This document shows, piece by piece, positions 1 through 8,844 of a DNA stretch of 64,000 nt. Positions within the stretch are counted from its first letter, which is position 1. Each line of letters starts with the position of its first letter. Made by a program: the position numbers and the translations under genes. This stretch comes from Synergistaceae bacterium (GTDB lineage Bacteria > Synergistota > Synergistia > Synergistales > Aminobacteriaceae), in assembly GCA_009783355.1 (NCBI GenBank), contig WRHH01000011.1, forward strand, positions 1 through 64,000, written 5' to 3'. The notes below the pieces were generated by a model that had not been told where the DNA came from, made no database searches, and saw nothing but the letters and a program-made list of their open reading frames with translations.

Positions 1-2019
1 CAGAAAATGGTGTCCAGAGACCTTGACAGGGACGTCTACACGTATACAGGCGTGTCTGGCTCTGTTATCGGGTCTGTTGCGAACATTACGGAATTGACAA
101 ACACTTCATTCAATGATGCGGGGATTCCATTGGCTCATGCGCCAAAATTTAAAGACTGGCTGCGGGGATATCGTTACGAGTTGGAAAATGGAAAAATGGA
201 TGATTCTACAGGAGTTCTAGGCGATATGGTCAATTCAGGAATTACCGTTGTTGGAATGCCAAGACACTCGGAATTACTTAATCACAGCGTGATTAGCAAA
301 CGCGATGCGGTTGTCTACGTTCAGACAAACAGAGGCGTGCTTCATGCTGTTAATTACATGAACGGGAGTGAAATTTGGGGATTTATCCCGCCAAATATAT
401 TCCAACACAAACTCAAAAACATGAAATTTGACAGAGAATTCTGGATTGATGGGAACGGGCTAACGAGAGTAAGATCAAATCCAATGGTTTTACTTGACGG
501 GATGCTGATTGCAAGAGATTGTGAAAACAATAACGGCGTCAGGACACTAATGACCGGATATCTTGGACGTGGCGGCAATGGTTTTTATACGATGGACATC
601 ACCTATATGGATAGCGCCCGTAAAAAGCCGGTTTTCAAATGGGCAATAGAGAACGCCAGATATGATAATTCTAGCCCTTACAATATTGCTGACGGTGTAA
701 AACGTTGGGGTGAAGCTGCAAAAGGTGGCGATATCAGCGATCATTATGATTATAAGGATCTAGGGCTTACCATTGTTCCGGGCGTATATTTCATTCCTGC
801 TAATAGAACGAACTCCGATACGGTTGGAGTTTTGCCGGGGGGGCTCGGGCATATGCTTGGAGAAGATGATACGCAGGGCAAAGCGTTTTACTTTTTCAAC
901 CCCACAAATGGTTCAATATTAAGAAAAATAGATTCAAAATCGAATTCTGCAACTGGGTTTGATGCGCCGACAGATATAAAACTTGGAATGGGAATAACTC
1001 CAATTATTTACCAAGAAAACAGCGCGAAGAAAGCAATTGGATTCTACACAGCGGACAGCGAGGGAAATATCCTTATGTGCGATTTGGACGGAATTCCGCA
1101 ATCCGAATGGAAGTTAAAGAGCATAGTTCAACTCAGGACTCTTGGCGAGAAAACGCAGCCTTATGAAGGCGCTGTGGAAAATAAGCCGGATAAGGGTTTG
1201 AAGATGGCGCTCACAAGAAAGATGATATTAGCAAAGTCAAGGACAGGCTATAAATGGCTTTTTGGAGGAACTTCGGATTTAGACGCTCCCGGTAGCAACG
1301 CTTATGATTTTAGAAAGTTATCAAATAAAGAACAGTTCATATTCGGGTTTAATGTCAGTAATATCATAAAGTCCAAAGAAGTAGACAATGGGATAAATAC
1401 TGCCGATGCAATTGGCGGCGAAAAAATGAGATATATACCTTACTATGCTGATGAAGTCCCGGCTGAATATGGACGATATGGGCAAAGGTATGACTACGAT
1501 GATAATATTGGGATCACTCATGGTATGGATGACTTTGGATGGGTTATTAGGCTTCGCCCAAAGTTCGGTGTGACTGATTCTGAATATTTATCAGCAGATC
1601 CTTATCTAATGAATAATATTCTTTATTTTGCTACTTTCATCCCAAATATCAATAAGAATTCTGAAGAGGCGTGCAGCGAGATTGGAGTTGCAAAGCTATA
1701 TGCGATTGACCCGTCAACAGGCCGTTCAGTCTTAGAGAATAAGTCCGCCATAACCTTGGACAATATAAAAATTTCGGGAATATCCGGTAATCCATCAAGA
1801 AATCGTTTGGTGTTGTCAGTAAAGGAGCTTAACTCTGGCGCAGCGCAAAAAGGAATAGCTAGCGGTAATAATTTCGAAAACCCTTTAGATATTGCTAAAG
1901 GCAGCCTTTATGAAGTTGACGCGCCTGGAGGGAAAGTTCCTGATCCAGCCGGAGAGCCTAAGCTGAATTTTGAAGAGCTTGTTCCTCATGTTCAGTATTG
2001 GAGCGAAACGTTTAGATAA
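1..2019 (+). CDS. PilY1-like type IV pilus adhesin, C-terminal part (5' end outside window)
   Basis: The reading frame is open to the left edge (no stop in bases 1-6), so the gene begins upstream and about 670 residues of its C-terminal part are seen. The segment RDAVVYVQTNRGVLHAVN followed shortly by GSEIWGFIPP is the signature of the PilY1 beta-propeller, which in type IV pilus systems sits at the pilus tip or outer surface and acts in adhesion and control of retraction. Further blades are visible (GYLGRGGNGFYTMDI; FYTADSEGNILMCDLDG; YFATFIPN). A clear calcium-binding DxDxDxxxD loop was not found in the visible part. The tail past about residue 620 is low in recognisable motifs. A small secreted protein follows 87 bases downstream on the same strand. 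Family assignment is confident; the substrate and whether the organism makes pili cannot be seen here. Confidence 0.82.
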   Translation, partial: QKMVSRDLDRDVYTYTGVSGSVIGSVANITELTNTSFNDAGIPLAHAPKFKDWLRGYRYELENGKMDDSTGVLGDMVNSGITVVGMPRHSELLNHSVISKRDAVVYVQTNRGVLHAVNYMNGSEIWGFIPPNIFQHKLKNMKFDREFWIDGNGLTRVRSNPMVLLDGMLIARDCENNNGVRTLMTGYLGRGGNGFYTMDITYMDSARKKPVFKWAIENARYDNSSPYNIADGVKRWGEAAKGGDISDHYDYKDLGLTIVPGVYFIPANRTNSDTVGVLPGGLGHMLGEDDTQGKAFYFFNPTNGSILRKIDSKSNSATGFDAPTDIKLGMGITPIIYQENSAKKAIGFYTADSEGNILMCDLDGIPQSEWKLKSIVQLRTLGEKTQPYEGAVENKPDKGLKMALTRKMILAKSRTGYKWLFGGTSDLDAPGSNAYDFRKLSNKEQFIFGFNVSNIIKSKEVDNGINTADAIGGEKMRYIPYYADEVPAEYGRYGQRYDYDDNIGITHGMDDFGWVIRLRPKFGVTDSEYLSADPYLMNNILYFATFIPNINKNSEEACSEIGVAKLYAIDPSTGRSVLENKSAITLDNIKISGISGNPSRNRLVLSVKELNSGAAQKGIASGNNFENPLDIAKGSLYEVDAPGGKVPDPAGEPKLNFEELVPHVQYWSETFR

Positions 2020-2106
2020 TTACTATTTTTAAATAGAAGAATAGTATTGAGCGCGAAATATTAACGCGTAAATTTTGTAAACTTTGTGAAAAAAGGATGT
2101 GTAAAT

Positions 2107-2532
2107 ATGAGAGTTAAATCACAGGCAAGGAACATGAAATATCTAATTGCGACGGTTTCAGCGGTTCTGTTTTTGGCTTGTTTGATGCAGCCTGCGCATG
2201 CTGATGCTCACATTAGAGGCGTCGTCGGAGCTTTTCATGCAAGTATGGCGGCGCCTGAATGGATTCAGTTGGCGAGACCCGGTAGTAATTCGATTTTTGA
2301 TAAATATACCGTAACATATCACCCCAACGGCGGGAGAGGGCGGACAAATGAAGAATCCGTTGAAGCCAATAAAGACTATGCTGTAAAGGATCAAGGATAC
2401 GCCAGAGAGTATTACGTATTCGACGGCTGGAATACAAGGCCGGACGGATTAGGAACTAATTATTTAAATGATCAAGTTATCAAAGTGGTAAAAAACATCA
2501 CGCTTTATGCAAAGTGGAGTCCCAGAATATGA
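2107..2532 (+). CDS. Small secreted protein with one InlB B-repeat (Listeria-Bacteroides repeat)
   Basis: A 141-residue protein. The ATG at 2107 is chosen because AAAAGGA at 2090-2096 lies at good distance; an upstream GTG at 2086 in the same frame would put that ribosome site inside the gene. The N-terminus is a signal peptide (basic start, hydrophobic core, cleavage likely after AHADA). Residues about 65-140 form one InlB B-repeat: YTVTYHPNGG at the start, then YVFDGWNTRPDG and ITLYAKWSP at the end, the pattern of the Flg_new/List-Bact family, a small beta-grasp-like fold found on surface proteins. A single repeat with no membrane anchor suggests it is released or attached through a partner. 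It follows the PilY1-like gene and could be part of the same surface apparatus, which is inference from position only. Confidence 0.75.
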   Translation: MRVKSQARNMKYLIATVSAVLFLACLMQPAHADAHIRGVVGAFHASMAAPEWIQLARPGSNSIFDKYTVTYHPNGGRGRTNEESVEANKDYAVKDQGYAREYYVFDGWNTRPDGLGTNYLNDQVIKVVKNITLYAKWSPRI

Positions 2533-2682
2533 AATACAGGGATTAGGGACTAAGGACTGTGGATATTTTGAAGCAGAGGATATAGCGGCATATGTGTATG
2601 CAATAGCGCGCAATATGAGGGTAATGACAGCAGCGATGGGTAAGAAAAAGCTCATATTACGACAAACTCCCTTATAAAATTA

Positions 2683-2718
2683 AAATCTCATTTCCAATAT
2701 AGCGGAAATGAGATTTTT
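2683..2718 (+). terminator. Intrinsic terminator
   Basis: A 13-bp perfect stem (AAATCTCATTTCC at 2683-2695 with GGAAATGAGATTT at 2704-2716) with an 8-base loop and a run of T on the plus strand. The A-rich left flank makes it usable from the minus strand as well. It separates the InlB-repeat gene from the convergent tRNA-Pro and rpsT. Confidence 0.8.
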
Positions 2719-2776
2719 ACTTGCTTTCTTTGGGCTGTCAAATTTTGTACTTTTACAGCCCCTTACTTTTTTGTAT

Positions 2777-2855
2777 TGGTCGGGACGAGAGGATTCGAAC
2801 CTCCGACCCCCTGCACCCCATGCAGATGCGCTAAGCCAGACTGCGCTACGTCCCG
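2777..2855 (-). tRNA. tRNA-Pro (anticodon GGG)
   Basis: Read on the minus strand, the 7-bp acceptor stem CGGGACG/CGTCCCG, D arm, anticodon loop ATGGGGT, and T arm with GGTTCGAATCC are all present. The anticodon at loop positions 3-5 is GGG. CCA is encoded (bases 2777-2779). It lies just downstream of rpsT on the same strand. Confidence 0.93.
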
Positions 2856-2868
2856 ATAAAATAATTTT

Positions 2869-3135
2869 CTAATTCATGATTTCCTTAACGCGGCGTGACA
2901 TCATAGCCTTACGGCGCCCCGCAGTGTTCTTGTGCATTACGCCCTTGACGACAGCTTTATCTATTACACTTTGAGCGTCGTCAAAAAGCTTCGCTAAAGA
3001 ATCTTTTTTATTTTGATCAACAGCTTCAAGGACTTTTTTCACGGCATTTTTGCACCTCGTAGTCCAGAAACGATTATAAATACGGTTTCGTTCACTGCTT
3101 CTAACTCTTCTGACAGCAGATTTCTTATTGGGCAT
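2869..3135 (-). CDS. rpsT: 30S ribosomal protein S20
   Basis: An 88-residue, highly basic protein with the S20 pattern: MPNKKSAVRRVRSSERNR at the start, RFWTTRCKNAVKKVLEA in the middle and KGVMHKNTAGRRKAMMSRRV at the end. S20 binds 16S rRNA and helps assemble the small subunit; length matches the family. A strong ribosome site (GGGGAGGTG on the minus strand) precedes the ATG. tRNA-Pro follows 13 bases beyond the stop and may be cotranscribed. Confidence 0.96.
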   Translation of the reverse strand: MPNKKSAVRRVRSSERNRIYNRFWTTRCKNAVKKVLEAVDQNKKDSLAKLFDDAQSVIDKAVVKGVMHKNTAGRRKAMMSRRVKEIMN

Positions 3136-3230
3136 TCTTCGTTCACCTCCCCATTAAAGATTTATCCAAATATACTAACACAGAAAGTTATTTTAACATA
3201 TAATTCTGTTTGTGAAAGGGGGGAGTTTCC

Positions 3231-5186
3231 ACGAATCGTAAAATATATGATTTCTTTAAAGAAAATGGAATAATTGCAAACAGATTTCGTAATTATGAGT
3301 ATCGTTCCCAACAGCTTGAGCTTGCAAATGAAGCTTGGGGAGTTTTACATTCTGATAATGAATCGGTGTTTGCGGCGGAGGCGCCTCCCGGAATAGGAAA
3401 AACTTTTGCTTTGCTTGTTCCCGCTATGCTGTACTTAAGTGAAACAGAAAATGATGAATCAAAGCGAATTCTTGTACTCACTGCTGGCATAACGCTTCAA
3501 GAACAGCTAATAGCCAAAGATATACCAAATTTAAATTCATTGCTGGAGCTTGACATGCCATACGGTTTGCTGAAAGGGAGAAGGAATTACGTTTGCCTCA
3601 GAAAAGCAGCAAACCTTGATAATTCCGGATATCTTGATTTCAACCAGGATGGAGGTCACGCTTCGCTTGTAATATCTGAATGGCTCCGGGTAACAGAGCG
3701 CGGGGACCTGTCGGAACTCTCAATGGCGCCGGATTCTCCCGCCATATTGCATGTGGCGTCAAGCAGTAAAAGTTGTCTCGGTAATAATTGCCCGTTTATG
3801 CGCGGTAGTTGTTTCGTGCATAAAAATTTCAGAATTGCCCAGGATTGGAAAATAGTTGTTGCAAATTACCATTTATATTTTTCTCATGCTGTTATAGGAG
3901 GATTCCCCGTATCTTATGACATCTTGATTTGCGATGAAGCGCACAGGATATCGGACTGCGCGCGTTCAGTAATTGCTGTTGAAGCTTCTGGAGATGATGC
4001 AAAGCGCTTGTTTCGCCCTCGTCAAATTCAACCCTATGAGCAGTTTTTGAGTAAATTCTCGATTAATCTACAGGAAGTATTGGAAAAAATGGATTTGTGC
4101 CGGGTTCACGCCGAATCTTTGTATGACCTTCTTCAATTATTTCGCGATGGCGAAAGCATGACCCGACAGGATGAAGGATTTATAAAAAAGGTTAAGGAGC
4201 TTTCGGCATCAATCGACGCAATGCTAAGGCCGATGCAGCTATTGGACGATGCGGCGGCGGACGGCGCGTTTAATGAGAATTATAATTCTAAAGAGGCGGC
4301 GGAAGTGCTTAACTGGAAAAGGGAAGTAAAAGAGTTTGAGCAAGCTCTCTTGTGGTGCGCGTCTGTCGGAAAATTCCCTGAATGGGCTTACTGGCGTACT
4401 GGAAACGCTGTCTGCAGCGCTCCCGTTAAATGCCCCGAAATTGTCTCGGAGGCAATTAGTATTGGAAAACCTGAAAAGAGTTTTTTCATCTCGGCCACTC
4501 TTACGATTGAAAATGATTTTGACTTCTGGATAAGGGAGACTGGTATTGAGCCGGATAAGACTTTGGTAGTGGATTCCCCTTTTGATTTTCTTTCCCAGAT
4601 GAATGGTGTGATAATCCCGGTTGAAGAGAGAGTTGGGAGTCCGTCATATGATGACCTTGCCGCCCGAGCCGTCGAAAAATTATGCGAAGTGAACGGAGGA
4701 AGGACGCTTGTGCTTCTTTCTTCTATTCGCCTGATGCGTGTTGTTGCATCCCGGATGAAGAGAAGAGCGCGGGAATATAACGTATTGGTTCAAGGAGAAC
4801 ATTCACAGGCTTCACTCTTGAAAAGATTCCGTGAGGATGAAACATCCGTTCTTATCGGTTGCGTATCGTTTAGGGAGGGGGTCGACATTCCGGGCGACGG
4901 TCTTACACAGGTTATTATTGACCGTATCCCCTTTCCTCATCCGCGCGATCCTTTGACTCAGGCGCGCGGGGAGCTTGAAGGGAGAGATTCCTTCATGCGC
5001 GTTACTTTACCCATGGCTAAAATGTTTTTACGTCAAGCGGTAGGGCGCCTGATTCGCAATAAAACGGATAAAGGGCAAGTGGTCATACTTGACGGAAGAG
5101 TGCTTGACCGAAAGGATTGGAAAGTTCTCGAATGCCTGCCGAAATCAAAGTTCACTAGGATGATAATTAAAAACAATGCACAATGA
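3231..5186 (+). CDS. DinG/Rad3-type ATP-dependent DNA helicase (start codon uncertain)
   Basis: Superfamily 2 helicase with Walker A (EAPPGIGKTF), the DEAH box (ICDEAHRISDC) and the C-terminal motif RQAVGRLIRN. Four cysteines between them (one in NYVCLRK, three in CLGNNCPFMRGSC) have the arrangement of the Fe-S cluster of XPD/DinG helicases. Such enzymes unwind DNA 5' to 3' and act in repair or resolution of R-loops. The first canonical start in frame (GTG 3366) lies immediately before Walker A and would delete conserved N-terminal sequence (YEYRSQQLELANEAW, codons 3294-3338), so the protein must begin upstream. The frame is open back to 3216, where AAGGGGGGAG resembles a ribosome site and only ACG at 3231 sits at suitable spacing. 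Either a rare non-AUG start is used or the G run at 3219-3224 carries a one-base error that would connect GTG 3212. About 650 residues. Confidence 0.85.
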   Translation, partial: TNRKIYDFFKENGIIANRFRNYEYRSQQLELANEAWGVLHSDNESVFAAEAPPGIGKTFALLVPAMLYLSETENDESKRILVLTAGITLQEQLIAKDIPNLNSLLELDMPYGLLKGRRNYVCLRKAANLDNSGYLDFNQDGGHASLVISEWLRVTERGDLSELSMAPDSPAILHVASSSKSCLGNNCPFMRGSCFVHKNFRIAQDWKIVVANYHLYFSHAVIGGFPVSYDILICDEAHRISDCARSVIAVEASGDDAKRLFRPRQIQPYEQFLSKFSINLQEVLEKMDLCRVHAESLYDLLQLFRDGESMTRQDEGFIKKVKELSASIDAMLRPMQLLDDAAADGAFNENYNSKEAAEVLNWKREVKEFEQALLWCASVGKFPEWAYWRTGNAVCSAPVKCPEIVSEAISIGKPEKSFFISATLTIENDFDFWIRETGIEPDKTLVVDSPFDFLSQMNGVIIPVEERVGSPSYDDLAARAVEKLCEVNGGRTLVLLSSIRLMRVVASRMKRRAREYNVLVQGEHSQASLLKRFREDETSVLIGCVSFREGVDIPGDGLTQVIIDRIPFPHPRDPLTQARGELEGRDSFMRVTLPMAKMFLRQAVGRLIRNKTDKGQVVILDGRVLDRKDWKVLECLPKSKFTRMIIKNNAQ

Positions 5187-5216
5187 TCAATGCACAATGC
5201 ACAATTGAACATTGCT
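5183..5216. repeat. Low-complexity CAATG-word repeat at gene end
   Basis: The helicase stop codon lies within a run of the words CAATGATCAATG, CACAATGCACAAT and GAACATTG. The same opening (CAATGATCAATG) overlaps the tex stop codon at 28989-29000, where the words build a terminator hairpin. Confidence 0.5.
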
Positions 5217-5228
5217 TTATTCGCTATG

Positions 5229-5287
5229 TTGACAAATTTGATTTTAGGAGGTAATATTCAAATATACTTGCAAGTATATTTGAATAT
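5229..5287 (+). promoter_or_regulatory. vapBC promoter with overlapping 34-bp palindromic operator
   Basis: A sigma-70 promoter is visible: TTGACA at 5229-5234, a 17-base spacer and TAATAT at 5252-5257. A perfect 34-bp palindrome at 5254-5287, centred on the GC at 5270/5271, overlaps the -10 box. This is the expected layout for autorepression by a VapB or VapBC complex binding as a symmetric oligomer. The vapB start codon follows 26 bases later. Confidence 0.8.
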
Positions 5288-5313
5288 AGAATTAGCTAAA
5301 GGGGGAGTTAATT

Positions 5314-5568
5314 ATGGCGCAAATGTCTCTGTATGTGGAGGATGCTTTGGTGGAAAAGCTCAGCGCGGCTGCAAGGGCGCGTAATTGTTCCATTTCAAAA
5401 TATGTTAAATCCATAATTAATGAGCGACTTTTTGAAGAGGAATCTGATGAAATGAGAAAAAAGCAAATTTTGCGTGAACTTAGGGGCGCGCTTGATGACG
5501 CAACATTTAACGAACCGCCGGAAATTCCATCGGAAGCGGAAATACCAAGAAGATTTGATCTCATATGA
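5314..5568 (+). CDS. vapB: VapB-like antitoxin (ribbon-helix-helix type)
   Basis: An 84-residue protein. Residues 4-45 (SLYVEDALVEKLSAAARARN, then SISKYVKSIINERL) fit a ribbon-helix-helix DNA-binding unit: a short beta strand and two helices, the second basic. The acidic C-terminal half (FNEPPEIPSEAEIPRRFDLI) is the usual toxin-wrapping tail. GGGGGAG at 5300-5306 precedes the ATG. Its stop overlaps the next start (ATGA at 5565-5568), so toxin translation is coupled to it. It probably represses its own promoter through the palindrome upstream. The exact antitoxin subfamily is inferred from the partner. Confidence 0.8.
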   Translation: MAQMSLYVEDALVEKLSAAARARNCSISKYVKSIINERLFEEESDEMRKKQILRELRGALDDATFNEPPEIPSEAEIPRRFDLI

Positions 5569-5966
5569 TATATTTTCTAGATACCAACATTTGTATTTAT
5601 CATCTAAATAATTCCGCGCCGAGTTTAAGCAGGATACTTGACCAAACACCCATAAGGAACATTAAAATTCCTTCAATGGTCGTTGCTGAGCTTTTGTATG
5701 GCGCTTTAAAAAGCGCAAAACGCCAGCATAACTTAACAATTTTCACGAGTTTTCTATCTCTCTTTGAGATAGTTGATTTTGACGAAAAAGCAGCTGAACT
5801 CTATGCCGCTATTCGTGTTGAACTTGAGCGCAAAGGGCAAATGATAGGCGGTAACGATTTAGTAATAGCTGCCACAGTGTTGGCGCGCGAAGGAACTCTC
5901 GTTACGCACAACATGAGTGAATTTTCCCGCATAGAGGGTCTTGTTTTAAATGATTGGACACTCTAA
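5565..5966 (+). CDS. vapC: VapC-like PIN-domain ribonuclease toxin
   Basis: A 133-residue PIN-domain protein with all acidic positions: D6 in YFLDTNICIYH, the Glu of VVAELLYGALKSA, Asp in GGNDLVIAATVLA, and the C-terminal THNMSEFSRIEGL. PIN toxins of the VapC family cleave tRNA or rRNA when freed from VapB. The length is typical (130-140). It overlaps vapB by four bases and is followed at 5959 by a terminator, so the pair is a self-contained unit. The target RNA cannot be read from the sequence. Confidence 0.9.
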   Translation: MIYFLDTNICIYHLNNSAPSLSRILDQTPIRNIKIPSMVVAELLYGALKSAKRQHNLTIFTSFLSLFEIVDFDEKAAELYAAIRVELERKGQMIGGNDLVIAATVLAREGTLVTHNMSEFSRIEGLVLNDWTL

Positions 5967-6006
5967 CTTCAATACTTTTTGGATTGAAAAGTAAAGAGTG
6001 ATTTTT
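5959..6006 (+). terminator. Terminator of vapBC
   Basis: CACTCT at 5959-5964 pairs with AGAGTG at 5995-6000, and TTCAAT with ATTGAA inside it; ATTTTT follows. It begins inside the last codons of vapC, giving the module its own transcription stop. Confidence 0.65.
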
Positions 6007-6195
6007 AAGATAAAAAAATATAAATGGTATGAAAAGAAGCAGTATGAAGTTAAAAATAGATGCTTTTGCATTTTTCTTTTGTTTTACTCGCCACTCGCAA
6101 CTCGTCACTATTAAGTTAAAGTAAAAAATATTATAATTTAGATAATGTAATTCAAAGTGTTTTCAAGACAGAAGAAGACAGAGGAGTGTTCTGAA

Positions 6196-8838
6196 ATGAA
6201 ATACCGCAGCGGTAAAGAAATTCGTAAAATGTTTATGGAGTTTTGGGCGCAAAAAGGGAGTTGCCCAACGCCAAGCTTTTCCCTTATCCCTGATGACCCG
6301 TCGCTTCTTTTTACTATTGCCGGTATGGTGCCGCTCAAGGAGTACTATTTGGGGCTGCGCGTTCCCGAACATCCTTCCGTTCACACGAGTCAAAAATGCG
6401 TACGTACTAACGATATTGAAAATGTCGGGCGTACAGCAAGGCACCACACCTTCTTTGAGATGTTGGGGAACTTTGCATGGGGCAACTATTTTAAGAAGGA
6501 ATCCATAACATGGGGAATGGAATTCCTGACGAGCGACGACTGGATGGGGCTTGACGGTTCCCGTATGTCCGCGTCCATATATAAGGATGACGAGGAAGCT
6601 TACGATGTTTGGCACAATATTGTGGGGCTCCCGGACGACCGCATTTTCCGGTTTGGAGAGGACGGTAACTTTTGGTTCATGGCGGAAACCGGGCCTTGCG
6701 GCCCGTGTTCCGAGATTTATTATGACAGGGGACCAACGTACGAATGCGATAACCCAAATTGTAACGTCGGATGTGACTGCGATCGTTATCTTGAGATTTG
6801 GAACCACGTATTTACTCAGTTTGACCGTCAAAAAGACGGAAGCCTAAAACCTCTTCCTGAAAAAAACATTGACACCGGAATGGGGCTTGAGCGTTTGGCG
6901 GCGCTTATTCAAGAAGTCAGAACCGATTATGAGACAGACTTGTTTATGCCTCTTGTAGAGGAAACCTGCAGGAGAGCAGGGATAATATATGGCGCCAACA
7001 GTAAAAGCGATATGGCGGCGAGGGTAATAGCTGATCATTCCCGTTCAGTTGCTTTCATGCTCGCAGATGGAGTCTTGCCGACGAACGACGGTCCGGGCTA
7101 CGTGTTGAGAAGGCTGCTAAGAAGAGCCGCCCGCTTCGGCAAGCTGCTTGGATTTGAAGAGCCTTTCCTTTGCGATACTATTCCAATAATCATTGAAATA
7201 ATGGGGGATCCTTATCAGGAGCTCATTGTCAACCGCAAAATGATAGAGCAAGTAATAAGCGTGGAGGAAGAGCGTTTTGACAGGACGTTGATTCAAGGTA
7301 CAAACCTGCTTGATGAGGAAATTCGTTCATTGAAGTCAAGGAACGAGTCTGAACTGCCCGGCGGGCTTGCATTTAAGCTTTATGACACCTACGGATTCCC
7401 GGTAGAGTTGACGGCGGAAATGTCGGAAGAACAGGGAATTTCCGTAAATATGAGTGATTTTTCGAAGGAGATGGACGCGGCGCGCGAGCTGGCAAGAAGT
7501 TCAAGCAAACAAAAGAAAAGCGCGCTTACGGGCAACGTATATAATGAAATCGAACGCAATGTAAAATCTGCAAGTTTTACCGGATATACAGATGACTCCG
7601 GCAGCGCAGTTGTAAAGGCCATAGTCAAGGATGACGAGCTTGTTGACTCCCTTAAAGTTGGAGAGGAAGGCGAAATAATATTTGATACGACTCCTTTTTA
7701 CGCTGAAAGGGGCGGAGAGGTTGGAGATACGGGCGTTGGCAGCAATACCGAATCAGAAATAAAGGTAGACGATGTCGTAATAAGAGGAAAATCATTATTT
7801 TCTCATAGAGTCAAAGTGATGAGCGGAACAGTTGTCACAGGGATGAACTTAGATCTCAAAGTTGATACTGAACGCCGAAACGCCATTCGCCGCAACCACA
7901 CTGCTACGCACTTGTTGCATGAAGCTTTGGGAAGAGTGCTTGGAGGACATGTCCGTCAGGCCGGCTCGTACGTAACAGAAAGCAGCCTGAGATTTGATTT
8001 TACGCACTTTGAAGCTCTAACAGACGAGCAAAAACTCACAGTTGAAAATATTGTGAATTATGAGATATTGGAAAATAAGGAACTCTTAGTAACTGAATGC
8101 TCAATAGAAAAAGCTCGAGAGGTAGGCGCAAAAGCACTCTTTGATGAAAAATACGGCGCCGTGGTGAGGGTTGTTAATGTTCCTGATTTTTCAATAGAGC
8201 TTTGCGGCGGGCTTCATGTCGAAGCGACAGGCAATATCGGTTTGTTTAAAATTATATCTGACGAAAGTATAGGGTCAGGAACTAGAAGAATATTTGCCAT
8301 TACGGGAGCGACGGCTCTGAGGGGGTATCAGGCGGCTACAGACTTACTGAGAAAACTTTTCGGGATAATCGGATCAGACGAAAAATCCGCTTTGGCGAAA
8401 ATTGAAGGAATGATGAACGAAGTTAAAACTCTTCAGAAAAAGATTGAAGCTATAACTCGTCAAGATCTGCTCAACAATGCTGAAATTGTATTGAATAAAA
8501 AAGAGATAGGAGAGTTGACTTTCCAGTATGGGAAATTTGTAAACCAGCCGGACGAACTGCTCAGGGACATTGGAGACAAAGCTAAGGATGAGTATTCTAA
8601 GACCGTGATAGTTATGGCTTCGATTTCTGGAGATAAATGTAAGCTGACAGTCATGGCGGACGATAAAGCTGTTTCATTGGGCGCCAATGCGGGAGCGCTT
8701 GTGCAGGCAGCATGCGCTTTACTTGGAGGCAAAGGAGGAGGAAGGGGCGCCATGGCTTCCGGTGGTGGAAATTCCAAGAATATTGACGCTGCATTTGTCG
8801 AAGTTGAGAAACTCCTGAACTCACAGCTCTCAAAGTAA
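6196..8838 (+). CDS. alaS: Alanyl-tRNA synthetase
   Basis: An 880-residue class II synthetase that charges tRNA-Ala. The start at ATG 6196 (MKYRSGKEIRKMFMEFWAQK) follows GAGGAG at 6181-6186; the longer frame from 6157 adds residues not found in the family. Visible domains: the catalytic core (HTFFEMLGNFAWGNYFKKE; ETGPCGPCSEIYYD; GMGLERLAALIQ), the editing domain with HTATHLLHEAL and CGGLHVEATG, and the C-terminal DHHA1 domain ending in GGKGGGRGAMASGGG. Length and order match bacterial AlaS. No T-box leader (no conserved T-box sequence) is visible in the 190 bases upstream. ruvX follows six bases after the stop, as in many bacteria. Confidence 0.97.
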   Translation: MKYRSGKEIRKMFMEFWAQKGSCPTPSFSLIPDDPSLLFTIAGMVPLKEYYLGLRVPEHPSVHTSQKCVRTNDIENVGRTARHHTFFEMLGNFAWGNYFKKESITWGMEFLTSDDWMGLDGSRMSASIYKDDEEAYDVWHNIVGLPDDRIFRFGEDGNFWFMAETGPCGPCSEIYYDRGPTYECDNPNCNVGCDCDRYLEIWNHVFTQFDRQKDGSLKPLPEKNIDTGMGLERLAALIQEVRTDYETDLFMPLVEETCRRAGIIYGANSKSDMAARVIADHSRSVAFMLADGVLPTNDGPGYVLRRLLRRAARFGKLLGFEEPFLCDTIPIIIEIMGDPYQELIVNRKMIEQVISVEEERFDRTLIQGTNLLDEEIRSLKSRNESELPGGLAFKLYDTYGFPVELTAEMSEEQGISVNMSDFSKEMDAARELARSSSKQKKSALTGNVYNEIERNVKSASFTGYTDDSGSAVVKAIVKDDELVDSLKVGEEGEIIFDTTPFYAERGGEVGDTGVGSNTESEIKVDDVVIRGKSLFSHRVKVMSGTVVTGMNLDLKVDTERRNAIRRNHTATHLLHEALGRVLGGHVRQAGSYVTESSLRFDFTHFEALTDEQKLTVENIVNYEILENKELLVTECSIEKAREVGAKALFDEKYGAVVRVVNVPDFSIELCGGLHVEATGNIGLFKIISDESIGSGTRRIFAITGATALRGYQAATDLLRKLFGIIGSDEKSALAKIEGMMNEVKTLQKKIEAITRQDLLNNAEIVLNKKEIGELTFQYGKFVNQPDELLRDIGDKAKDEYSKTVIVMASISGDKCKLTVMADDKAVSLGANAGALVQAACALLGGKGGGRGAMASGGGNSKNIDAAFVEVEKLLNSQLSK

Positions 8839-8844
8839 TTCATT

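Noticed and set aside
2732-2762. Inverted repeat GGGCTGT...ACAGCCCC as a fourth MITE copy
   Set aside because: Only the terminal words resemble the family; it is 31 bases long with none of the internal palindromes, so it is mentioned only as a possible relic.
5190-5384. 64-residue frame between the helicase and vapB
   Set aside because: Runs through the repeat words, the vapBC promoter and the operator palindrome; not a plausible gene.
6163-6831. 222-residue minus-strand frame opposite alaS
   Set aside because: Antisense to conserved AlaS catalytic sequence, no ribosome site, no domain recognised.
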